Positions 8,511 through 16,825 of a stretch of DNA of 33,733 bases are shown piece after piece; the first letter of the stretch is position 1; the number at the start of each line of letters is the position of its first letter. The position numbers and the translations under genes are program-made. This DNA comes from Verrucomicrobiota bacterium (GTDB lineage Bacteria > Verrucomicrobiota > Verrucomicrobiia > Verrucomicrobiales > Akkermansiaceae), in assembly GCA_026397725.1 (NCBI GenBank), contig JAPLUI010000581.1, positions 1-33,733 of the forward strand, read 5' to 3'. Under the pieces are notes generated by a model. The model was not told where the DNA came from and searched no databases. It was given only the letters and a program-made list of their open reading frames with translations.

Positions 8511-8592
8511 GGCGAGCCGGCCACAGGGTTGCGCGGCTCCGACGCGCTGTTAGGGGCCCATTCTCGCCGCGCAACCCAGTGGCCGGCTCGCC
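8511..8592. repeat. long inverted repeat (27-bp arms, one mismatch)
   Basis: Arms 8511-8537 and 8566-8592 are inverted copies with a single mismatch (A opposite A), separated by 28 nt. Each arm contains GGCGAGCCGGCCAC or its complement. The stem is far longer than an ordinary terminator. It lies right after the transposase relic and could be a mobile-element end pair, a cruciform-forming site or an RNA hairpin. Confidence 0.8.
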
Positions 8593-8814
8593 TGCAAGGT
8601 GACGCGACCCACTGGGGGCGAAGTCCGGGCCGGAATGGAAATCCGGCCGGGGGAGCTGCGGCCGGGGGCCGGAAAACCGCCGCACCGGCCGCCCGGCTCG
8701 CCCGTGGTGCCTTAGGGGGCCAGCCCCCAAACCCCCGGAGTTTATCGCTTTGGGCCAATGGGCATGGACCGCGCTGGCGGCGGCCAGCGCGGCCCTCAAG
8801 AAAATGTGAGCCCC

Positions 8815-8835
8815 TTGGAAATATTTTGGAAATAT
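8815..8835 (+). promoter_or_regulatory. direct repeat TTGGAAATAT, possible promoter/operator
   Basis: TTGGAAATAT occurs at 8815-8824 and 8826-8835, an 11-bp (one helical turn) spacing, in the first AT-rich sequence after the GC-rich hairpin region and about 190 bp upstream of the peptide gene. The same-face repeat suggests a protein-binding site. No clear -35/-10 pair could be assigned. Confidence 0.3.
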
Positions 8836-9022
8836 CTTCTTGCAAAGAGCCCCCCCATCAGCTACGTTCGCCTCTGTCAGCCAGCCCTTCGGGCTTCTCT
8901 CAATTTAACGGAGAACTGAACCCCCCCCTTTTTTCCCGCCCTCCGGTCCGGCCACCGGCTCTTTCAACGGCCTTCACATGAAAAGCAACTCCTTAGAGTA
9001 ACCAACCAGAGAAATCAGAACG

Positions 9023-9286
9023 ATGAAAACCGCAGCAGAAAAACTGAATGACCTCAAAGCGTTCCTGCCGAATGCGAAACGCGCCATCGAGATGACTGAG
9101 AAGTTCGCGCAACTGCTCGAAACCGACCCGGCCTTCCAGCGGCTTTGGGAAAGTGATTCGGCAGCCGCTCTCCGGCAAGTGGGCATCGACCCTGAGGCGA
9201 GAGCTGAAATGGGACTGCCACCCTACTCAAAAGGACCGGAATGCAACTGGTGCATCACCCCGCATGGGAAGGCCTGTCATTGCTAG
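9023..9286 (+). CDS. putative RiPP precursor peptide with Cys-rich C-terminal core
   Basis: 87 residues. Residues 1-66 are charged and helical. They carry LLETDPAFQRLWESDSAAAL then RQVGIDP (31-57), which closely follows the 'DPAFxxxLxxDxxAALxxxGID' pattern of nitrile-hydratase-like leader peptides of proteusins and related RiPPs. The C-terminus, GPECNWCITPHGKACHC (71-87), carries four Cys (74, 77, 85, 87), a Trp and two His, and ends in C-H-C: the look of a short modified core. No double-Gly cleavage site is evident; the leader/core border may lie near MGLPPYSKG. The Shine-Dalgarno sequence is weak. No maturase, peptidase or transporter gene lies in the window, and the neighbours are pseudogenes. 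A small metal-binding protein is the main alternative. Confidence 0.6.
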   Translation: MKTAAEKLNDLKAFLPNAKRAIEMTEKFAQLLETDPAFQRLWESDSAAALRQVGIDPEARAEMGLPPYSKGPECNWCITPHGKACHC

Positions 9287-9366
9287 CAGGATGGCAACGA
9301 TCGCCATGAAACGGATTACGCCGGTGAAGTAACTTCGGAATTCAACGGGGGGATTGAAAGCCCGAT

Positions 9367-9699
9367 TCAGTCGAGCCAGAATGGTGGCGGTGACATGGGC
9401 GGTGTGATGCGAAACTTCCGTGCCAACTTGCGGACGCTCGTCAGATCCCAGTCTGGTGGGGACAGGTCCATAGCGGAGACCATGAGCGCCAATGCCAGTT
9501 GCGGCACCAGCACATGACTCGCCGATTCCTCGGCAAAGCGCTCCACGGACTGCCAGTCGGAGCCACGCCGGCTTTCATTCGCCGCCGGCATCTCCTCATG
9601 CCCGGCTGCCAGCATGAGATGGATCACCTCGTGCATGACGTGCATGAGAGTGAAACTCCTCGCTTCAGGAGACGACTCCTTGGAGTTGACTCCGGCCAC
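9367..9699 (-). pseudogene. ImmA/IrrE-type metallopeptidase, C-terminal fragment
   Basis: The frame reads GVNSKESSPEARSFTLMHVMHEVIHLML, with a zinc-binding HEVIH motif, and continues with SVERFAEESASHVLVPQLAL and VRKLARKFRI. This is the order seen in ImmA/IrrE-family peptidases, which cleave phage or stress repressors. The N-terminal half and the partner HTH domain are missing: upstream the sequence switches at about 9700 to hsdR coding DNA. A 9-bp tandem duplication gives the odd HVMHEV. Near 9400 the homology appears to move into another frame (TATILARLNRAF), so the C-terminus is also shifted. This is a non-functional remnant. Confidence 0.65.
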
Positions 9700-10958
9700 C
9701 GATGGTTTTTCTCTGTGCCTCGGTGAGCTGGCGCTCGATGCGGGCGAGCCGGCCGGCGAGGGTGGAGATGGTGTCGGCATCGGTGGCGCCCATGACGACC
9801 TCCATGGCGAGGTCCTTGAAGGGGACGGAGGGTCTGGTAATGGGCGGGCGGCTGGCGGTCTTGAGGGACTTGGTGACGCCGACGGCATCAACGATGACGT
9901 AGTGGGTCTTGGCGGTCCTGCCGGAGGGCGAGGCTTTGCGCAAGCCGTCGAGATCGAGGGTGCGGGTGCCGCGGCCCTTCATCTGCTCGAAGTAGCCGCG
10001 GGACTTCACGTCGCGCATGAAGAGCAGGCATTCGAGCGGTTTCACGTCGGTGCCGGTGGCGATCATGTCCACGGTGACGGCGATGCGCGGGTGATACTCG
10101 TTGCGGAATTGTTGGAGAACGGACTTGGGGTCCTCCCCGTCGTTCTTGTAGGTGACCTTTTTGCAGAAGGCGGAGGACTCGCCGAATTCCTCGCGGACGA
10201 TCTGGATGATGTCGTCGGCGTGGGAGTCGGTCTTGGCGAAGACGAGGGTCTTGGGGACTTCGAAGTCGCCCTGCGCGTCGGTGCGGCCGGGGAAGATTTC
10301 GGGGAGCCGGTCGCGAAAGGTCCGGATGACGGTGCGGATCTGGGACGGGTTGACGATGTCGCGGTCGAGCGATTTGGCGGAATATTTTTCGTCCTCGTCC
10401 TGCTGTTCCCAGCGTTTGGCGCGGGTGAGTTTCTCGCGTTTCTCGACCAGGCCTTTAAGTGAGACGCTGGACGGTGTAAAGCTCGGTGAACTTGCGGTTG
10501 TCGTCGGACGGGGTGTAGGCGAGGAACTCCTGTTCGGCCTGCTCGCCGAGGTTGCGGGTATCGACCAGGAAGAGGATGCGCTTGGCCTTGGCGTGCTTGA
10601 GCAGGCGGTAGATGAAGGTGATGGCGGCGAAGGTTTTGCCGGAACCGGTGGCCATCTGGACGAGGGAACGGGGTTTGGCCTTCTTGACGGACTTGTCGAG
10701 CCCGGTGACGCAGGTGACCTGGCAATTGCGGAGGTCGGTGGGGTCGAGGACGGAAAGGTCCTGGAGGCGGTCGCGGAGGGAGCGGCCTTGGGCCAACATC
10801 TCGCGGAGGGTCTCGGGACGGTGGAAGGTGAAGACCTCGCGGGAGCGGGGCTTGGGGTCGCGCTGGTCGGTGAAGCGGGTGATCACGCCGGTGGCCTCAT
10901 AAAGGAAGGGAAGCGACTGGCCGGTGTGCTGGACCCATTTGAGTAAGGATGCGGCTGA
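9700..10958 (-). pseudogene. hsdR: type I restriction enzyme R subunit (hsdR), deleted and frameshifted
   Basis: Two pieces of one HsdR-like helicase are readable. The first (10958 down to about 10460) runs SLLKWVQHTGQSLPFLYEATGV, VFTFHRPETLREML, Walker A MATGSGKTFAAI, and ILFLVDTRNLGEQAEQEF, stopping at 10455 just after FTELYTVQRL. The second, in another frame from about 10455 to 9705, runs SLDRDIVNPSQIRTVIRTFRDRLPEIFPGR, FAKTDSHADDIIQIVREEF, VDMIATGTDVKPLE, and GYFEQMKGRGTRTL. The stretch that should join them, including the DEAH/DECH box and motif III, is absent, so there was an internal deletion plus a frame change. The nuclease N-terminus and the C-terminus are also missing, the latter abutting the ImmA fragment. 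The gene is dead. Confidence 0.85.
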
Positions 10959-11291
10959 ATGGGAATCTTCTCACCCGCAGCCACGCAGAACACGCAGGAA
11001 GATCGGCCATGAGAAGGAGTGTCTGAAGATCAGCCCACCATCCCTACACCAATGGATCACCTGCACCGAGTGCGGTGTGGAAGGCTTTCTTGCTCGCTGC
11101 CTCAGTCATATCTGCCGGTGGTAATTCCTCAACACCAGACCGGCCGGCACTTCGCCGTTCGGTCGGATTGTTGTTGAAGACTCCAGACCATGCAATCCGA
11201 CAGAAGATGTGTATAATGACCAGGGCCAAACCGGAGGGCGGGAAAAGGAAGTTATCAACAAAGGGCGGCCATCTTAAGGAATACAGACCCA
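10959..11291. other. intergenic stretch, no gene seen
   Basis: Between the hsdR wreck and the DUF1573 gene. No coding frame with family character, no strong hairpin with a T-run and no repeat shared with the rest of the window was seen. Confidence 0.5.
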
Positions 11292-12074
11292 TTATGGGTG
11301 AACTGGGCCCTCACGGCGGATAATGGCAAATGCTTGGTGGATCTTGTGGTTTGGAACATCGCAATCTGTTTCAATGCGGATGATTCCCATTCCGGGTTCA
11401 TTGATGTTCACGGGAGTCACCAACAACTCGTAATGGTTGCCTTCTTCAAGCGCCTTTAGCTGTAGGTTGAATGCTTTGGAGTTGCAGGTGGCAGAGAGAA
11501 TGTAAACCGGCTTGGTGTGTTCCATCCTGAGGTCGATTTTCTGTGCGTCGCCGGTGCCGCCAGTCGTCCATTTCAGGGTCTTGACATCCATCTTGACCAG
11601 CACCGGGATGTGAACCCGAACGGTCAAGGTCTGCGAGGGTTTGTCCTCGGGATCCTGATCGAACCACAGAGACATGGATTTATCAACCACGCCGACCATA
11701 TTTCCGATTTCCATCGTCGCGCGGATCACCCCTTCCTCGCCCGGGGCGTAAACCATCTTGCTGTTTGATATCTGCACGGAGAGACACGAGCAGCCCTTTG
11801 CGAATTTCGCGAGGGTGATCGGCTTGTCGGTGTTGTTGACGAATTTGAAATCCGCGACCATGGACTTGGCAGTGGCTGGCGCATGGAGTTCCATGAGCGC
11901 TTGCTCGAACGTGACGCCTGCCGCGTGGAGCAGCCCAGCCATGGCCAGCCAGACGGCGAGTGAAGCACGCAAACCGGATGACGGACATGGCTTGCCACCG
12001 CTGGCTGGCGAAACGACAGAATCCGAGGATTGTGGATGACTGGGGGTGATGCGGATGGCCATTTGGATTTGCAT
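11292..12074 (-). CDS. exported DUF1573 domain protein
   Basis: 260 residues. A hydrophobic stretch (LAVWLAMAGLLHAAG, about 39-53) predicts export, although the N-terminal region before it is unusually long and the true start may be internal. The mature part has the DUF1573 (PF07610) signature: FKFVNNTDKPITLAKFAKGCSCLSVQI then MVYAPGEEGVIRATMEIG, an immunoglobulin-like fold in which a GC(S/G)C motif follows the 'N-x-(S/T)-DKP' strand. A second, weaker copy may follow (VYILSATCNSKAFNLQL). DUF1573 proteins are common surface or periplasmic proteins of Bacteroidota and PVC bacteria; their biochemical role is not settled. The ATG lies 3 nt after the stop of the upstream thioredoxin-fold gene, so the two are almost certainly cotranslated. 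Confidence 0.88.
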   Translation of the reverse strand: MQIQMAIRITPSHPQSSDSVVSPASGGKPCPSSGLRASLAVWLAMAGLLHAAGVTFEQALMELHAPATAKSMVADFKFVNNTDKPITLAKFAKGCSCLSVQISNSKMVYAPGEEGVIRATMEIGNMVGVVDKSMSLWFDQDPEDKPSQTLTVRVHIPVLVKMDVKTLKWTTGGTGDAQKIDLRMEHTKPVYILSATCNSKAFNLQLKALEEGNHYELLVTPVNINEPGMGIIRIETDCDVPNHKIHQAFAIIRREGPVHP

Positions 12075-12077
12075 GGT

Positions 12078-13232
12078 TTACTTTTCACCGGCTTTCCCGG
12101 CAAAATCGAACATCGCTTTGAACTGCGGAATCTTGCCAAGATCCATCACTCGCTCGCTCTCCCAGACATAGGATGGGCTGCCGTCGGTGATGTTGTAGCG
12201 ACCGGTGACATAGTCGTATTCCGCCTGAATCAGCGCGTCCCGCTCCTTGGTGATGATGGACTCGATCTCGTCCATGATCGGCTGGTCCACGCCGAACTGC
12301 TCCATGACCAAGCGCCACGGAAGTTCGCCACTGCTGGCACGCTGACGGAGGTAGGCTTCAAAGAGCGCTGGGTAGCGGTCGCGAAGCACGATTTGCACCA
12401 GATTCTCCGTAATCTCCTTGTCGCCGTGCAGCGAGGTAAAGGTGTCCTTGCCGTCCTTCTGCCGCTTGTAGAAGATGTAGTGAACTTCCAGTTTGGGGTG
12501 CTCCGCCTGATCCTGGTTTCCCAGATGGTCCAGCAGATTCATTGCCGCCCGCTGGCCATAGGGACAGAGGCTCATCACGAACAACTCAAGCGTATGGGTG
12601 CGTTTCTCGATTACCCTGATGGGCTCGAATTGCCCCGGCGCTTTCGCATAGCCATCCGCGATGACCTCGCGGTCGGCCCATTTGCTGATAACATTGGCGT
12701 TGGGACCCGCCACGTTGAGATTCCCGTCGGCGGTTTGGATGGTCAAATTTTCGCCCTGCTTTACCACGGTTCCCCGCACGTTGACCTCGCTCCAAACTGG
12801 ATTCTTCTGAGAAAAATCCACCTTCTGTCCCAAACTCGCAATCGCCTGCATCACGATCTTGCCGTCGGCATCAACGTCCTGGCGACTGAACTCATTCATC
12901 AACCCAACCGCCTTCTCGCCGATGTAGATGCCCAGCACCTCAATGAGGCGGGGGTTGTCGATGGTGATCTTCCATTTAATCGCTTCCCCCTCCTTTGCCA
13001 TGGTCAGTTTAAAATCTCCGGTCCCACCATACTTCATCAAGCCGTCCACCTCAGCCGCTGTGAGGACCGAAAACTCATGCAGGTTCAGGTCCAGCAGGTA
13101 GCTTTTCTTGGAGAGTTGAGGAAGCACAGGCTCATCCGCAGGCAAGCCCGAGCTGGTATATCCCAGCAGGCAGATCATCGACAATAGTGTTTGGCCAGTC
13201 CTGACTAACCTTCCTTCGGGCGCTGGCATCAT
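12078..13232 (-). CDS. exported protein with C-terminal thioredoxin-fold (CPYG) domain
   Basis: 384 residues from the first of two ATG codons at 13232/13229, placed after the upstream stop at 13289. A short signal peptide (TLLSMICLLGYTSSGLPA) precedes a mature domain of about 180 residues without recognised family. From about residue 213 comes LELFVMSLCPYGQRAAMNLLDHL, the first strand and active-site loop of a DsbA/GILT-like thioredoxin fold. The active site is C-P-Y-G (Cys at about 223) with one Cys only, so a classic dithiol CxxC is missing. The C-terminal part is helical and charged. The tight link to a DUF1573 gene and a Cys-rich collagen-like gene suggests a role in thiol handling or folding of exported proteins, which is inference. 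Confidence 0.75.
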   Translation of the reverse strand: MMPAPEGRLVRTGQTLLSMICLLGYTSSGLPADEPVLPQLSKKSYLLDLNLHEFSVLTAAEVDGLMKYGGTGDFKLTMAKEGEAIKWKITIDNPRLIEVLGIYIGEKAVGLMNEFSRQDVDADGKIVMQAIASLGQKVDFSQKNPVWSEVNVRGTVVKQGENLTIQTADGNLNVAGPNANVISKWADREVIADGYAKAPGQFEPIRVIEKRTHTLELFVMSLCPYGQRAAMNLLDHLGNQDQAEHPKLEVHYIFYKRQKDGKDTFTSLHGDKEITENLVQIVLRDRYPALFEAYLRQRASSGELPWRLVMEQFGVDQPIMDEIESIITKERDALIQAEYDYVTGRYNITDGSPSYVWESERVMDLGKIPQFKAMFDFAGKAGEK

Positions 13233-13288
13233 GGTCAATCTGTGAAAGTGCTTGATTCCTTTCCTACAACATAGAGTGGCATCTGGAA

Positions 13289-15436
13289 CTACGGTTTGCA
13301 AACGCAGCAAACCGCAGCATAATTATAATAATATGAGAATTCGTCGGGTACACTGGCACTGCAACTTCCTGTGTTAGATGTGACGTTACAAATTCCAGAT
13401 TCGCTAGCTTCCGGATCTACTGATCCGTTCACAACTACTTTGGTGCCACCGCCACATATAGCAACGCATATGTTTGCCAAAGTTCCGGAGTAGTAATATT
13501 TGCTAGCGCAGAAAGCCGAGGTTGAAACCGCTGGGCCTTGCGGCCCTTGCGGCCCGGTTAGTCCTTGCGGCCCGGTGGCTCCGGTGAGACCTTGAGGGCC
13601 GGCCGGTCCCGTGGCACCTGTTGCACCCGTGTCCCCTTTTTCCCCCTTTGGCCCCTGAGGCCCCTGAGGCCCTACTGTCGCCGGATCGCCTTTGGCTGCC
13701 AGCAGCGACCAATTCGCTCCGGCTGCCGGAACAATGTTGCCATTGGATTGCAGCGCCACCCAAGCCGAGCCATTGTATTGGACAGCGTCGTTGGCTACAT
13801 AGGCCGTACTTGAATTCCAAGTCCCCAGCCAGTTCAGCCCTTTAGATCCCTGAGAACCGGCAGGACCTGTAGCTCCAGCGACACCTTGGGGACCGGTTGC
13901 GCCTGTGGGTCCGACCAAGGACGCCGCCGAACCCCAAGCTCCGCTGGTTTTCGGGCCATAGATGGTCTTGGCAGTGGTATCAATATAGAAGTCGCCATTC
14001 GCCCCCATTCCGGAAGAGGGTGCCCCACCGCCGTTCCAAATCGTGCTCCCGTTAGTGCCCGCTGTACCTTGCGCACCGGTTGCGCCAGCGACACCTTGTG
14101 GTCCAGTAGCACCTGTTGCACCCGCAGGCCCAACCAGCGCGACCGCAGCGCCCCAAGCACCACTGGTCTTCGGGCCGTAAATGGTCTTGGCAGTGGTATC
14201 GATGTAAAAATCACCATTCACCCCGAGCGCGGACGCGGGAACTCCTATCCCGTTAAGGACACTAAAGCCATTGATGCCCGCCGGACCAGTGGCACCGGCG
14301 GCGCCAGCGACACCTTGCGGTCCCTGCAATCCAGTCGGACTGCCTACCCACACTCCCTGCGCATTGATCACACTGGTGCCGTTGATGGCCACCGCTCCAT
14401 TGATGTCGAGCTTGGCAGCCGGATTCGTCACGCCGATGCCGATATTGCCATTGTCGGTGAGCGTGCCGTTGACCAGCGCGCTGCCGTTATATTTGGGAAT
14501 CGAATTGGTGGTGGTGACCGCAACTTTGGGATCCGCTTCGGCGGTGAGCGGGGTGAAGGTGAGTTTGGTGATGTCAATGGTGTTGGCGGCGATCTTCGCG
14601 CCGGTTACCGTGGCGGCTGCGAGTTTGGCCGTGGTAACGGAACCGTCGGCAAGTTGGGTCGCCCCGACCGCTCCGGTCTCCAGTTTCGCGCTGCTAACCG
14701 CCCCATCGGCCAGCTTGGCGGTGGTGACTACGGCATCCGGGATGGTGGCGGCCACCAGTGCGTAGCCAGTGGCCACGAGTCGGTGGTCAGGGGTCAGCAG
14801 ATTGAAGCCGTGGACACCGTCATTGAACCAGACGCGCAGGCGAACGTCGGTGTTGTTAAAGACGGTGGCTGGAATGGCGACCATATTCGTCAGCCCGGTG
14901 TCACCGAGGAGAACACTGTAAAGTCCTTGAGTGACGGGAAGGGTGACTTCGGCCGAGGGTTCTGATCCGGCGGTGCTGCTGCCGTTATTACTCCAATAGG
15001 TGGTGTAGGCAAGGGAAGAAGGAGGTGCGGCAAGGGTTACGGTGACCGAGGCGGGGTAGCCTGATCCTGCGCTCACCGGGGTGATTGCCGTGACCACCCC
15101 GCCGGAAATGGTGGCGACTGCAGTGGCACCGGAACCGGTGGCAGCCGTTATGGCTACCGCCGGGGCGGTGGTGTATCCGGAACCGCCGCCGGTGACGGTG
15201 TAACCCACCACGAATCCGCTCACGACCGTAGCGGTCGCCGTCGCCTGGGTGCCGGTGCTTTGCGTGCCCCCATTGACCAGCGCGAACTTGAACATGCCGG
15301 AACCGTTGAAGTTCACACCGTTGACAGCAACGCGGCCTTGGTGGTGGAGCATTTCGGGGACTGCGGACATCGCGGTGGCGGCGAGCGCCAAGATGATGCT
15401 TACGGTAAGATTGCGGATGGGAAGTTGCATTTTCAT
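13289..15436 (-). CDS. secreted collagen-like repeat protein with Cys-rich C-terminus
   Basis: 715 residues. A signal peptide (about 1-25, ending MSAVP) is followed by MLHHQGRVAVNG, a start shared with the next gene upstream. Residues about 60-135 hold GSGY-type beta repeats (GGSGYTTAPAV, GSGYPASVTV). Then comes a tail-fibre-like region with serial 'TAKLADGAV/SSAKLETGAV' repeats (about 235-290), and an 'NIGIGVTNPAAKLDINGA' block typical of fibre or adhesin stalks. Several collagen-like Gly-X-Y tracts (GPQGVAGATGPAG, GPKGEKGDTGATGATG) follow, interrupted twice by the same FYIDTTAKTIYGPKTSGAWG module. The last 75 residues have eight Cys and many Tyr. This is probably a trimeric surface fibre, perhaps disulphide-locked at its tip. 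It lies in one run with four other exported proteins. Confidence 0.9.
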   Translation of the reverse strand: MKMQLPIRNLTVSIILALAATAMSAVPEMLHHQGRVAVNGVNFNGSGMFKFALVNGGTQSTGTQATATATVVSGFVVGYTVTGGGSGYTTAPAVAITAATGSGATAVATISGGVVTAITPVSAGSGYPASVTVTLAAPPSSLAYTTYWSNNGSSTAGSEPSAEVTLPVTQGLYSVLLGDTGLTNMVAIPATVFNNTDVRLRVWFNDGVHGFNLLTPDHRLVATGYALVAATIPDAVVTTAKLADGAVSSAKLETGAVGATQLADGSVTTAKLAAATVTGAKIAANTIDITKLTFTPLTAEADPKVAVTTTNSIPKYNGSALVNGTLTDNGNIGIGVTNPAAKLDINGAVAINGTSVINAQGVWVGSPTGLQGPQGVAGAAGATGPAGINGFSVLNGIGVPASALGVNGDFYIDTTAKTIYGPKTSGAWGAAVALVGPAGATGATGPQGVAGATGAQGTAGTNGSTIWNGGGAPSSGMGANGDFYIDTTAKTIYGPKTSGAWGSAASLVGPTGATGPQGVAGATGPAGSQGSKGLNWLGTWNSSTAYVANDAVQYNGSAWVALQSNGNIVPAAGANWSLLAAKGDPATVGPQGPQGPKGEKGDTGATGATGPAGPQGLTGATGPQGLTGPQGPQGPAVSTSAFCASKYYYSGTLANICVAICGGGTKVVVNGSVDPEASESGICNVTSNTGSCSASVPDEFSYYYNYAAVCCVCKP

Positions 15437-15499
15437 GGAGATCGGGAGTAGTTAAATTGATTGGAAAGCGTCTGGCTAAGGCGATTTTAAGCGATGGAA

Positions 15500-15889
15500 C
15501 TATTTGATTTTTGCGGGGGAAGGTGGTGGGTCTATCGTTACGATGGGCGCATCGGAATAGCCCGACCCGGCGCTGGTGCCGGTGATAGCCGTGACGCAAC
15601 CACCTGACACGGTGGCGACCGCAGTGGCACCCGAACCGGTGGCGTCGGTGATGGTTACCTTCGGGGCGTCGGTATATCCAGAACCACCGTTGAGGGTCTT
15701 GTAGTTGACCACGAATTTGTTCACCACGTTCGCAGTCGCCGTCGCCTGAACGCCGGTGGTTTTTGTGCCACCATTGACCGCAACTTGGCCTTGGTGGTGA
15801 AGCGCTCGGGGAACCTGGCACAACGCAGTAGCGGCCAACACAAGAACAATGACCAAAGTCCAATTGCGGACGGGGAATGGTGTTTTCAT
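15500..15889 (-). CDS. small secreted GSGY-repeat protein, short paralogue of the collagen-like protein
   Basis: 129 residues. The signal peptide and the first mature residues (ALHHQGQVAVNGG) match those of the collagen-like protein just downstream (MLHHQGRVAVNGV). The two GSGYTDAP/GSGYSDAP segments also match its GSGYTTAP/GSGYPASV segments, down to similar DNA. It ends abruptly in a Pro-rich tail (DPPPSPAKIK) where the larger protein goes on to its fibre region. It is best read as a partial tandem duplication that either lost its stalk or serves as a short subunit. The spacing of 63 nt to the downstream gene and 27 nt to the upstream gene supports an operon. Confidence 0.8.
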   Translation of the reverse strand: MKTPFPVRNWTLVIVLVLAATALCQVPRALHHQGQVAVNGGTKTTGVQATATANVVNKFVVNYKTLNGGSGYTDAPKVTITDATGSGATAVATVSGGCVTAITGTSAGSGYSDAPIVTIDPPPSPAKIK

Positions 15890-15916
15890 GGGCTGAGGAT
15901 TTTTCGGTTGAAGGCT

Positions 15917-16825
15917 TCAGGGTTTGGTAATCTGGACGCGGTAGCATTTCCTGGCTGCGGTAGCGTCGGTGTCGGTAACGGTGCGCTGATTGCCGTTGTC
16001 AACGGTAGGGGGGGAGCCGGGCAGCGGGCGCCACGAGGACGATGTTAGGGATGACGAGGTGAGCACGGTATAGGTGCGACCGGCGACGATCTGGAAGACG
16101 ATGTTACGTTGGGTGAGGTGGCCGGGGACGGTGATAACCGAAGTCATGAAGCGCGAGGTAGGATCAGTCGGGACCAGACCGGCGACGAACTCGAAGGCGT
16201 TGTCTTGGCCGTCGCCGTCGGGATCGGCCGAGGGGGCACCCGCAGGATTTCCAGTGCCGAAGTAGTAAGCCTGCCAGTCGGTGTAAGTGGAGAAATCGGT
16301 CGTTGCGAGCACAGTTAGACCGAGGGTGCTGGTGAAACCGCCCCATGCTCCCCGGGCGGTGGCAGCGGTGTCCTGACTGACCGCGTTAGCCGTGGCCAAG
16401 CCGGAGGCATCGATGCCGGCGAGGGGCCCGCTGACCACGCTCCAAGCGACATTGCGCGCGTCGAGCGCGAGGAAGGTCGCGTCGTCAAGCGCGGCGTATG
16501 CCGCCAGTTGCCGAGTGCCTCCTCCGGTGATGGTGGTGGGCACGGCGCCAAGTGTCAGTCCGGTCACGTCGTAGAGTTGGCCGGCAAAGCCGCATTTCCC
16601 GAGGAGCAGGGCGGGGGTGGAACTCGTGATACCGCCAGCCGAGGCGAGCGACGTGTCGATGGTGTAAACCGCTGAAGTGCTGCGTCCGCCGCCGGAATCA
16701 TTCGTTTCAGGCGTGAGCGTGTAGTTGGCACTGGTTCGTGGCTCAGCACCAAGCGGGAGACAACACAGGGAGAATAAGAGGGTCGTTTTCACGGCTGATT
16801 TCTGTGAATAGGGTTGCGGATTCAA
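15917..16825 (-). CDS. secreted hypothetical protein with DPDGDGQDN calcium-type loop
   Basis: 302 residues. A signal peptide (TTLLFSLCCLPLGAEP) is followed by a Ser/Thr/Gly-rich beta region, then DPDGDGQDNAFEFVAGLVPTDP (about 212-233), a thrombospondin-3-like acidic loop that frequently precedes the C-terminal domain of verrucomicrobial secreted proteins. That domain ends RTYTVLTSSSLTSSSW and CYRVQITKP, a pattern I associate with surface or secretion-tag modules in this phylum. The enzymatic role, if any, is not visible. It is the first gene of the five-gene exported-protein run on the minus strand. Confidence 0.8.
   Translation of the reverse strand: MNPQPYSQKSAVKTTLLFSLCCLPLGAEPRTSANYTLTPETNDSGGGRSTSAVYTIDTSLASAGGITSSTPALLLGKCGFAGQLYDVTGLTLGAVPTTITGGGTRQLAAYAALDDATFLALDARNVAWSVVSGPLAGIDASGLATANAVSQDTAATARGAWGGFTSTLGLTVLATTDFSTYTDWQAYYFGTGNPAGAPSADPDGDGQDNAFEFVAGLVPTDPTSRFMTSVITVPGHLTQRNIVFQIVAGRTYTVLTSSSLTSSSWRPLPGSPPTVDNGNQRTVTDTDATAARKCYRVQITKP

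Larger units (their letters stand above)
8483..9022. other. GC-rich non-coding stretch with several strong hairpins
   Basis: No credible gene. It contains the 27-bp inverted repeat at 8511-8592, a GGGGGC-CA-GCCCCC hairpin at 8715-8728, a 9-bp stem CCGCGCTGG/CCAGCGCGG at 8769-8792, a short AGCCC-TTC-GGGCT stem near 8884-8896, and a C-run followed by a T-run around 8920-8935. Base composition turns from very GC-rich to AT-richer at about 8800, which would fit a promoter region for the peptide gene at 9023. Confidence 0.6.

Noticed and set aside
8496..8981. 161-codon open frame on the plus strand
   Set aside because: Translates the long inverted repeat and hairpins; Pro/Gly/Arg-rich, no start signal.
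11075..11323. 82-codon plus-strand frame between hsdR and DUF1573 genes
   Set aside because: No ribosome site, no family, overlaps the 3' end of the DUF1573 gene.
12030..13187. 385-codon open frame on the plus strand
   Set aside because: Antisense to the thioredoxin-fold gene and without family features.
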